Positions 7,972-14,282 of a stretch of 16,714 nt of DNA are shown one piece after another; position 1 is the first letter of the stretch, and each line of letters opens with the position of its first letter. Below the pieces are notes generated by a model. That model made no database searches, had not been told where the DNA came from, and saw nothing but the letters and a program-made list of their open reading frames with translations. This DNA is from Glaciecola sp. UBA1851 (GTDB taxonomy: Bacteria; Pseudomonadota; Gammaproteobacteria; Enterobacterales; Alteromonadaceae): positions 1 to 16,714 of the forward strand of contig DDIL01000130.1 in NCBI GenBank assembly GCA_002338515.1, in the 5' to 3' direction. The position numbers and the translations under genes are program-made.

Positions 7972-8241
7972 ATGTCACTAACTACAGCAGAAACCGCACA
8001 AATTGTTGCAGACTACGGTGTTAAAGAAGGCGATACAGGGTCACCTGAAGTACAGGTTGCACTTCTTACTCACAACATCAATAAATTGCAGGGTCACTTT
8101 GCAGACCATAAAAAAGATCACCATTCACGTCGTGGTTTATTGAGAATGGTAAGCCAACGTAGAAAGTTACTTGATTATTTAAAAGGTAAAAACGTTGAGC
8201 GTTATCAAGATTTGATCAAACGTTTAGGTTTACGTCGATAA
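7972..8241 (+). CDS. rpsO: 30S ribosomal protein S15
   Basis: S15 is a primary 16S rRNA binding protein of the central domain (platform) and forms a bridge to the 50S subunit. The product has 89 residues, equal to E. coli S15, and is nearly identical over HHSRRGLLRMVSQRRKLLDY and the LGLRR end. GGAG at 7962-7965 precedes ATG 7972 by 6 nt. An in-frame TTG at 7960 overlaps that ribosome site and is rejected. The gene has its own promoter and a terminator right after it, so it can be expressed apart from the truB operon. pnp, its usual partner, does not follow. Confidence 0.99.
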   Translation: MSLTTAETAQIVADYGVKEGDTGSPEVQVALLTHNINKLQGHFADHKKDHHSRRGLLRMVSQRRKLLDYLKGKNVERYQDLIKRLGLRR

Positions 8242-8254
8242 GTCTAATACCTCT

Positions 8255-8283
8255 AAAAAAAAGCACCAATTGGTGCTTTTTTT
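8255..8283. terminator. Bidirectional terminator between rpsO and the convergent coiled-coil gene
   Basis: AAGCACC (8261-8267) and GGTGCTT (8272-8278) pair perfectly around AATT. A-rich sequence on the left and T-rich sequence on the right make it work on both strands. It closes rpsO and faces the minus-strand gene ending at 8331. Confidence 0.88.
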
Positions 8284-8330
8284 GTGTCTATTAAATGTTT
8301 AGTTAATCGTCTAAAACTATAGCGTTACTT

Positions 8331-9056
8331 TTATACCGTCTTTTTCGCTAGCTCATCAACCTTCTTTTCAAGCTTTTGAATTTCTTGAAGTAATGAAGTA
8401 TTACGTTTTTCTAGTAAAATTAATTTTTCAGCCATTTGTCTTAAACTCTGATTTCGTGTTGTTTCTGCTTGCTGTATTTCTTCCTGCATCACTGTTACGC
8501 TGAGAATATCATTTGCTTGGCTATTAAGTTTTGCACTCGCCCCTTCAATACGTGTTTGTAATTTATTTAAGGACGAATCGTTGTCTGTTACTTCTGTTTT
8601 CAAATTGGCAATGAGCTTATTTGTATCTCGTTGTAAGTTTTTGATACTCGACGTTGCTGCTTGAATCTCTTGTTGATTTCTTCGCCAAGCAGATGCCCAT
8701 AATTTGTCCATCTGTTCCCAAAGTGTTTCAGTTTTTTCAGTCAGTTCCCCTACACGAACTTGAAGTTCTACAGTCGAATTTCCAATTTCTTCTCCTGTTG
8801 TAGATAGTCTGTTTTCTAGAATTTGAATACGTTCTGAACTATCCTCTAATAAAGAAGACGTTTGTTGTTGAATGTAAAACAAGTAGCCGGCAAGTCCTAG
8901 CGCACCTATAGCCACCACGTTAGCAAAAACGGTTGAACCGCTTGATTGGCTTGTTTCACTTTTATTCGTATGTTGTCTATTGGTAGCGAGGGGTATCCTA
9001 TCTGACATTTCGACATTAATGGGGGCAAAATCTTTATCTTTATTATTTGCTGACAT
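8331..9056 (-). CDS. Unknown membrane-anchored coiled-coil protein
   Basis: I do not recognise this 241-residue protein as a named family. It has a polar, basic/acidic N-terminal tail (about 1-41), one hydrophobic segment (about 43-62; VFANVVAIGALGLAGYLFYI), then a long helical region (about 66-237). That region is rich in Glu, Gln, Lys, Ser and Leu, has heptad-like spacing, and ends in a charged coil (LEKKVDELAKK). There is no signal-peptidase site, and Cys is absent. By the positive-inside tendency the tail is probably cytoplasmic and the coiled coil periplasmic, but the tail is mixed in charge, so orientation is uncertain. The start is ATG 9056 with AAGG 7 nt upstream; an in-frame TTG precedes it directly. 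It is divergent from the c-di-GMP gene with 186 bp between starts. A scaffold, cell-division or envelope-tether role is speculation. Confidence 0.75.
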   Translation of the reverse strand: MSANNKDKDFAPINVEMSDRIPLATNRQHTNKSETSQSSGSTVFANVVAIGALGLAGYLFYIQQQTSSLLEDSSERIQILENRLSTTGEEIGNSTVELQVRVGELTEKTETLWEQMDKLWASAWRRNQQEIQAATSSIKNLQRDTNKLIANLKTEVTDNDSSLNKLQTRIEGASAKLNSQANDILSVTVMQEEIQQAETTRNQSLRQMAEKLILLEKRNTSLLQEIQKLEKKVDELAKKTV

Positions 9057-9106
9057 CAAACCGCCTTTTTCAACTATTTGTTTTATTTTTTCATAAATAT
9101 GTCGAT

Positions 9107-9135
9107 ATCATACAACAACTATGAAAAGGTGCTAA
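9107..9135 (-). promoter_or_regulatory. Possible promoter of the coiled-coil gene
   Basis: On the minus strand TTAGCA (9135-9130) and TATGAT (9112-9107) are separated by 17 bp, about 50 bp upstream of the ATG at 9056. The match is by eye. Confidence 0.45.
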
Positions 9136-9178
9136 GTTTTTATGTTTTTTATCAACATCGGCTTGATTTGAATAGTAA

Positions 9179-9208
9179 TTTAGATTGTGGTCAGGTATAA
9201 CATATAAT
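9179..9208 (+). promoter_or_regulatory. Possible promoter of the GGDEF-EAL gene
   Basis: A perfect TATAAT at 9203-9208 has a weak -35 (TTTAGA, 9179-9184) at 18-bp spacing. A second TATAAT lies at 9231-9236, only 6 bp before the ATG, so the true -10 is uncertain. There is no clear Shine-Dalgarno sequence before the gene. Confidence 0.35.
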
Positions 9209-9242
9209 ACTAAATGTTTAATGGATTCGATATAATCATTAT

Positions 9243-11654
9243 ATGAAGTTAAGACAGAAATTGTCATTTAGCCTAGGCATAAGAAGCTTAATATTACTGG
9301 TAAGCTTAGGGTTGCTTATGGCTTTTTTACAAACATTTTTTGATTTCAAAGAGAGAGAAGCTGAAGTCCGAAACGCTATAGATGCGATAGTAACGTCTGC
9401 AAAAGGTTCAGCAAGTAACGCTGTATATTTACTTGAACCAAGAATGGCAGAGCAAGTTATAGATGGTTTAGCGTATTTTGATTATTTTAGTTATGTCGCT
9501 ATTATTGACGACCATGGCGATATAATGGCTGACTTTTCTCGTCAAGAAAGTATTAATAATGAAGTTGTGATTAATACATCATACAATCCCGCTCTATCGC
9601 TGGTAATCGATAATTTCACTCGTGATGTGGTTCCTTTATATGGTGATGCACTGGCGCCGTCTCGAGAAGAGGCCTATGGCGAAATGGTGCTTGTAATAGA
9701 TAATCATATTGCTTTATCGGGAGTATACGATAGGGCTATCCGCGCTTTCTTAATTGCATTAGCAGGGTATTTGTCACTCACTCTTGCGCTTGGATATTTA
9801 TACCATTACTCCCTAGCTGCTCCATTGATGAGACTTTCCAGGCGTTTTCAACAGGTCAATACACGCTCTATTGCTACTCAAAAAATAGGTCATTTGGCTG
9901 GACATGAATCAAATGAATTCAGTTTAATTGTAAATTCGGCTAATGAGATGTTGTCACGTATTTCATATGGGCAAGTTCTTTTAACTGAACGAAGTCAACG
10001 TTTTCGGTTAATTTTGGATACCGCTCCTGCGCTCATATTTTCATTAGATAGTAATACTAAGTTTGTTTTCGCAAATAAAGCTGCGGCAAGTTTTTATGGT
10101 TTTTCAATATATGAACTAAAGGGTAAAACCGCGTCTGAAATTATCGCGCCGGTTGATATGAATATGTTCAAATCAATTGAAACTTTTATGAAATCAAACA
10201 AGCGACACTTTGCTGATGTATTGGTTGTTAAGAATGCCAATAGATACAACTGTCATTTAGAGCTTTCGTTAGTCAAATTTAAAACACCCGATGGCCAAAG
10301 TGTTTTAGTTACCGGAACTGATGTTACTAAAAGGGTGGATGCAGAAGAGAAAATAGAAACCTTAGCCTACTATGACCCGCTAACTTCTTTGCCCAACAGG
10401 AATAAGGTTTATGAGGTCTTAAAAACATCAGCTAAAGTTGATGGCGATAGATACAGTATTGCTGCTATTGCTGATTTAGACCAATTTAAAAGAATTAACG
10501 ATACATTGAGTCATTCTGTTGGCGACCAATTAATTGTGAAATTAGCGAAAAGATTAAATCAAGAGTTTTCGTTTTCTGACCTAATGGCAAGATTAGGTGC
10601 GGATGAATTCTTATGTATTGAAGAAAATATATCTAGTGATTTGTCTGTTGCAACTGAAAGTGCCGAAGTATTAGGCGAACGGCTAAGAAATTGTATTAAC
10701 AAAGAAATAGAAATAGGCATGCATAGTTATACTTTGTCTGCGAGTATTGGCGTGGTTGTATTTAAAAAGCAAATGAATAATGCCGATGAAATATTGCAAT
10801 ATGCTGACACTGCGATGTATGAGTCTAAGCGATTAGGTCGAAATCGTGTCACTTTGTTTAAAGATGAAATGGCTACCCAAGCGGCTGAATTGCTGAAATT
10901 AGAAAGAGACATCATGAAAGCTATGCTTAGAGATGAATTCTTTTTTGTAATGCAGCCTATTTTAGATTCTGCCTCTCATAAAGTTATTGGTGCAGAAGCA
11001 TTAATGCGATGGCAAACAAAAGAACGTATTGTTAACCCTGATGAATTTATTCCATTTTTAGAGGAAAGTGGACTTATTATTGATGTTGGTGAGCGTGTTC
11101 TGGGTAAAATTTTTGAACATACTGCCAGTATGAAAGCGCGTGATTTACTTCCAATTGGTTTTAAAACAGCGATTAACATAAGCGCAAAGCAACTTGCTAA
11201 AAATGATTTTATAGATTGGTTAGCGTCTTTACTCGCTAAGCACAACGTAAATCCATCAGATATTGAGATTGAAATAACAGAAAGCGTTGCATTGAACAAC
11301 ATGAACGACACAATAAGAAAGATAACTAGTCTCAAAAAAATGGGAATAACATTTTCGCTAGATGATTTTGGTACAGGCTACTCTTCATTGAGTCACCTCC
11401 GTGATTTACCCGTTGATAAACTAAAGATAGATAGGTCTTTCATAAACGATATAACAGTAGATGAGCAAGATGCGAACTTAGTTCGTTCAATCATTCAGTT
11501 ATCTGCCAACTTAGGTTTGAAAACTGTTGCCGAGGGTGTAGAAACTGAAGAGCAAGTTCAATGGTTGCTAAACAATGGCGATATTCTATTTCAGGGTTAT
11601 TATTTTAGTAAACCAGTTGGACCAGAAGAGTTTGAAGATAGGTTTTTGTCTTAA
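9243..11654 (+). CDS. Membrane PAS-GGDEF-EAL protein, probable c-di-GMP phosphodiesterase
   Basis: The protein has 803 residues. Layout: TM1 (about 13-32), a periplasmic sensor of about 130 residues (33-163), TM2 (about 165-187), a HAMP-like linker (about 190-242), PAS (about 250-365), GGDEF (about 373-543) and EAL (about 550-800). The cyclase motif reads GADEF at 452-456 instead of GG(D/E)EF. The RxxD inhibitory site upstream is lost (SFSD in its place), and the usual Gly in DTxGH is Ser (TLSHSVGD). The EAL domain looks complete: EALMRW at 585-590, Asn645, EITE at 677-680, DDFGTGYSSL from 707, Lys728, AEGVE at 763-767 and Gln784. The most likely activity is therefore hydrolysis of c-di-GMP to pGpG, with the GGDEF domain perhaps regulatory (GTP sensing is known in such proteins). 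The periplasmic ligand is unknown. Biofilm or motility control is expected from the family. Confidence 0.93.
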   Translation: MKLRQKLSFSLGIRSLILLVSLGLLMAFLQTFFDFKEREAEVRNAIDAIVTSAKGSASNAVYLLEPRMAEQVIDGLAYFDYFSYVAIIDDHGDIMADFSRQESINNEVVINTSYNPALSLVIDNFTRDVVPLYGDALAPSREEAYGEMVLVIDNHIALSGVYDRAIRAFLIALAGYLSLTLALGYLYHYSLAAPLMRLSRRFQQVNTRSIATQKIGHLAGHESNEFSLIVNSANEMLSRISYGQVLLTERSQRFRLILDTAPALIFSLDSNTKFVFANKAAASFYGFSIYELKGKTASEIIAPVDMNMFKSIETFMKSNKRHFADVLVVKNANRYNCHLELSLVKFKTPDGQSVLVTGTDVTKRVDAEEKIETLAYYDPLTSLPNRNKVYEVLKTSAKVDGDRYSIAAIADLDQFKRINDTLSHSVGDQLIVKLAKRLNQEFSFSDLMARLGADEFLCIEENISSDLSVATESAEVLGERLRNCINKEIEIGMHSYTLSASIGVVVFKKQMNNADEILQYADTAMYESKRLGRNRVTLFKDEMATQAAELLKLERDIMKAMLRDEFFFVMQPILDSASHKVIGAEALMRWQTKERIVNPDEFIPFLEESGLIIDVGERVLGKIFEHTASMKARDLLPIGFKTAINISAKQLAKNDFIDWLASLLAKHNVNPSDIEIEITESVALNNMNDTIRKITSLKKMGITFSLDDFGTGYSSLSHLRDLPVDKLKIDRSFINDITVDEQDANLVRSIIQLSANLGLKTVAEGVETEEQVQWLLNNGDILFQGYYFSKPVGPEEFEDRFLS

Positions 11655-12006
11655 TACTCTTATAGCGACTCATAAATAGTATATTTGTGACATATCAATT
11701 CAACTATTTTTTTTAACCGCCTATCTTTTTTTAACATTTGCTTTTTAGCTTAAGTTCAACAAATCCTACTAATTCACAAATGCGTTAATTTACTGATCTG
11801 AATCAACTAATACTTTTATTACACTTTTATGAAACTTCTCAATTGTTTATAGTTTCAATTGAACCTCATCTATTCAAACAAGCGTTGAGCTTAGTGTATT
11901 TACAAACGTTTTAAATTTTTAAATACACAACATAAAGTTAAAAATAAACAGCTTTTAAATAATAGTCTAAACATTCGCGCAGATAAGTGAACACTTTGGT
12001 ATAAAT
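11655..12006. other. Gene-free AT-rich stretch between the GGDEF-EAL gene and ppk2
   Basis: I see no coding sequence and no clear terminator after the GGDEF-EAL gene. The one structured element is a perfect 9-bp inverted repeat, GTGTATTTA (11894-11902) and TAAATACAC (11920-11928), with a 17-bp AT-rich centre. A weak promoter-like pair (TTGAGC at 11885-11890, TTTAAA at 11910-11915, 19-bp spacing) overlaps it, so the repeat could be an operator for ppk2 or an mRNA leader hairpin. Confidence 0.45.
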
Positions 12007-12984
12007 ATGTCCGAAACAACTGTAATTCCTAGCAATAAAGACAAAAAGACAAATACAACTATTTCTAATGAAAATGAAATAAAACATGATATTACTAATC
12101 GTTTGTCGCAATTAGCACACCAGAAAAAGGATCCTACCTTCATTGCGGAAAGTTTTCGCTCTGGTACTTTTCCTTATAAAACTAAAATTTCAAGAAAAAC
12201 CTATGAGTCACATAAAAGAGAATTGCAGGTTGAGTTACTGAAAGTTCAAAAGTGGGTAAAAGATACGGGTCAAAAAGTTGTTATTTTGTTCGAAGGCAGA
12301 GACGCTGCGGGTAAGGGCGGCACCATTAAACGTTTTATGGAGCATTTAAACCCAAGAGGTTGTCGAGTTGTAGCATTAGAGAAACCGACTGAAACTGAAA
12401 AAGGTCAATGGTATTTTCAGCGCTACATAAAGCATTTACCTACAGAAGGTGAAATTGTGCTGTTTGACCGTTCTTGGTACAACCGAGCTGGTGTTGAGCG
12501 AGTCATGGATTTTTGTGAACCGAATGATTATCTAGAGTTTATGCGCCAAACCCCAGACTTAGAACGTATGTTGGTACGTTCAGGTATAAGGTTATTTAAA
12601 TTTTGGTTCTCAGTAACACCTGAAGAGCAACAAGCAAGGTTCCAAAAACGTGAAACTGATCCGTTAAAGCAATGGAAGTTAAGTCCAATTGATAAACAAG
12701 CTATGCAAAAGTGGGACGATTATACTGAGGCTAAAGAAGCGATGTTTTTCTACACAGATACGGCAGATGCACCTTGGATGGTAGTAAAATCAAATGATAA
12801 AAAACGGGCAAGACTAAACTGCATGCACCACTTTTTAGCAAGTTTGCCATATCCAAATAAAAATATGCACTTAATTCGTGGTGCAGATCCTCTTATAGTT
12901 GGTCATGCTGCCAATGTAATTATTAAAGATAGGCACATATTAGGTAAGAGCTTACATCCGAAACAAAACAAAAAAGACACTTAA
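12007..12984 (+). CDS. ppk2: Polyphosphate kinase 2 (PPK2, class I-like)
   Basis: PPK2 transfers phosphate between polyphosphate and nucleotides; class I enzymes mainly phosphorylate ADP or GDP using polyphosphate. The product has 325 residues in a single P-loop domain. A polar, Lys/Asn-rich N-terminal extension (about 1-45) precedes the core. Walker A is GRDAAGKGGT at 97-106 and Walker B/lid is VLFDRSWYNR at 151-160 with Asp154-Arg155. Other family marks are FEGRDAAGKGG, GQWYFQRYIKHLP, YNRAGVERVMDFC, KFWFSVTPEEQQARF and the C-terminal region with ARLNCMHHFL. The ATG at 12007 has no good Shine-Dalgarno sequence; the next good family residues begin near 45, so a later start is possible but none is better supported. 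The gene is a single-gene unit. Substrate preference cannot be read from the sequence with certainty. Confidence 0.95.
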   Translation: MSETTVIPSNKDKKTNTTISNENEIKHDITNRLSQLAHQKKDPTFIAESFRSGTFPYKTKISRKTYESHKRELQVELLKVQKWVKDTGQKVVILFEGRDAAGKGGTIKRFMEHLNPRGCRVVALEKPTETEKGQWYFQRYIKHLPTEGEIVLFDRSWYNRAGVERVMDFCEPNDYLEFMRQTPDLERMLVRSGIRLFKFWFSVTPEEQQARFQKRETDPLKQWKLSPIDKQAMQKWDDYTEAKEAMFFYTDTADAPWMVVKSNDKKRARLNCMHHFLASLPYPNKNMHLIRGADPLIVGHAANVIIKDRHILGKSLHPKQNKKDT

Positions 12985-12999
12985 ATACGTCTTTTTTGT
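12968..12999 (+). terminator. Terminator overlapping the ppk2 stop codon
   Basis: A perfect 11-bp inverted repeat, ACAAAAAAGAC (12968-12978) and GTCTTTTTTGT (12989-12999), encloses the TAA at 12982-12984. The left arm encodes the last Lys-Asp residues. The stem is A/T-rich, and the T-run is part of the stem rather than following it, so strength is uncertain. Confidence 0.6.
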
Positions 13000-13078
13000 A
13001 CGGGTATACAATGTTTCGCGGTTTGTCTTACAGTCGCGTACGCGTTTTTGACGTAATATGAAGTTAATTAAATAAAAT

Positions 13079-13107
13079 AAAAAACCCGCTACACCATGTG
13101 TAACGGG
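13079..13107 (-). terminator. Terminator of ssrA (tmRNA)
   Basis: On the minus strand CCCGTTACAC (13107-13098) pairs with GTGTAGCGGG (13094-13085) with one mismatch and a 3-nt loop, followed by six T (13084-13079). It lies 48 nt past the mature 3' end of tmRNA. Read on the plus strand it has a weaker CTTTT tail and may also stop ppk2 read-through. Confidence 0.82.
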
Positions 13108-13155
13108 CTTTTGAGGGGTGTTTTAAACGGCTTAGAATATTTCCGAATAAAAAAT

Positions 13156-13522
13156 TGGTGGAGCTGGGGAGAATCGAACTCCCGTCCAGAAAGCGTCAAC
13201 CATTGGCACTACATGCTTAGTTTGTCTTTATTCTCGGCATTAGGCTGCGGACAAACACGCTACCTAATGACATACCTGAATTAGTTTTAGTGGTTCAGCT
13301 CTCAGGTGGGAGCATCCACACGAGCCTTTTTGGGTTTGACTCTTTGAACTCCCCGTCTTAAAGGCAGAAGCTAGGGCAAAGAGGCTCTGAGCAGGGTATT
13401 AAGCTGCTAGTGCGTAGTTTTCGTCGTTTGCGACTATTTTTTTGCGGCTTTTTAAAGAGGCAAACCGCACCTCTGCATGCACCTCAAGCATCATTGAATC
13501 CTGTCGAATCCAGAGCAGCCCC
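13156..13522 (-). ncRNA. ssrA: Transfer-messenger RNA (tmRNA, ssrA)
   Basis: This one-piece tmRNA is 367 nt (E. coli 363). On the minus strand the 5' end GGGGCTGCTCTGGATTCGAC and the 3' end CCCCAGCTCCACCA form the tRNA-Ala-like half, with a G-U in the acceptor stem and encoded CCA. The T-arm sequence GTTCGATTC is present. The internal message at 13431-13399 reads GCA AAC GAC GAA AAC TAC GCA CTA GCA GCT TAA, giving ANDENYALAA, the gammaproteobacterial proteolysis tag. It is preceded by the conserved AAAAAATAGTCGCAAACG resume region. tmRNA charged with Ala and bound by SmpB rescues stalled ribosomes. smpB lies on the same strand at the window end, separated by an inserted pair of genes. Confidence 0.98.
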
Positions 13523-13535
13523 GAGATATTGGATA

Positions 13536-13565
13536 ATCTTAGCATATAGGCATTATTTAGGGAAA
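13536..13565 (-). promoter_or_regulatory. Weak candidate promoter of ssrA
   Basis: On the minus strand a TAAGAT -10-like box (13541-13536) lies 13 nt before the mature 5' end of tmRNA, consistent with a short leader removed by RNase P. The -35 region (TTTCCC, 13565-13560) is poor. Confidence 0.35.
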
Positions 13566-13712
13566 TTGAGATTGATCAATTTTTCACTTATTTTTCATTG
13601 TATTATTGTTAAGTTAATAGTATTTTCATTCTGTTATCTTAAGTTTTTTTAGGTATTCTTTTAAATTACTAAATTGTTTAACAATCAAGATAACCAATTA
13701 AAATTTAACTTT

Positions 13713-13738
13713 TACATCTAGGATTCATCCTTGATGTA
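13713..13738. promoter_or_regulatory. 26-bp near-perfect dyad upstream of the DUF2946-like/TonB receptor pair
   Basis: Half-sites TACATCTAGGAT (13713-13724) and ATCCTTGATGTA (13727-13738) are inverted copies with one mismatch and a 2-bp centre. The dyad ends 48 bp before the ATG at 13787. It overlaps a possible promoter (TTTACA at 13711-13716, TGTATT at 13735-13740, 18-bp spacing). No T-run follows, so it is not a terminator; an operator is the more likely reading. It does not resemble Fur or Zur boxes as I know them. Confidence 0.55.
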
Positions 13739-13786
13739 TTTATCATTAATATCAGTGTTACTGGGCAGGTATAGAAAACCTTTACA

Positions 13787-14188
13787 ATGAAGTTCAATTC
13801 TTTTATCCATTATACGTTAGCGTTAATTTTACTATTAAATAGTAATTTGATTATGTACTTGGGCAATCACTCGCTCAACACGTTTAATGATAATTTAACC
13901 GATGACAGCCTTTTAATATGCACAGGCAGTGAATCTATCCTTATTTCTAGTTTTGAATATTTTACTAATAATCAAATTGTCGAAATAAACCCTGAATTCC
14001 AAACATCATCACCGGATGTATGCCCAGTAGACGTAGCAGTAGAGCCATCGCAATTCAACTTCTTTTCATTGCAGGCTGTCGCCCTGAAAAGAGGGACGTT
14101 TCACGCTGTTTCTACTCGCATCTTTAACTTTCTAAATTCCAATAAATTATTAACCCACAAGCTCACGCGTGCCCCTCCTACGTTATAA
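13787..14188 (+). CDS. Small exported or membrane protein, DUF2946-like
   Basis: The product has 133 residues. A hydrophobic N-terminus (about 6-26) looks like a signal peptide or anchor. The motif ICTGS (Cys45) and the ending RAPP (129-131) are typical of the DUF2946 family as I know it, short proteins often found near copper-handling and TonB receptor genes. The second Cys (Cys79, DVCPVD) sits where many members have a CPxC-type pair, so one Cys may be missing here. His28, His106 and His124 are other possible ligands. No clear Shine-Dalgarno sequence is seen. It lies 94 bp upstream of the TonB receptor on the same strand, suggesting one operon. Family assignment is from motif memory and is moderate; function in copper binding or uptake is inference. 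Confidence 0.65.
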   Translation: MKFNSFIHYTLALILLLNSNLIMYLGNHSLNTFNDNLTDDSLLICTGSESILISSFEYFTNNQIVEINPEFQTSSPDVCPVDVAVEPSQFNFFSLQAVALKRGTFHAVSTRIFNFLNSNKLLTHKLTRAPPTL

Positions 14189-14282
14189 ATCAAATTTCAA
14201 ATCGTTAATTTACACCCACTAACTCTCACTTTATGTGAATAATTTAAGTTGCGTTAATTTTGCGCAATATATTTGGTTTATT

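Noticed and set aside
13035..13044. CGCGTACGCG palindrome followed by TTTTT as a terminator
   Set aside because: The usable stem is only about three base pairs once a loop is allowed, and two better terminators flank it.
13096..13652. Plus-strand open frames across 13096-13284 and 13410-13652
   Set aside because: They are antisense to, or overlap, the tmRNA gene and its terminator; their peptides show no family features.
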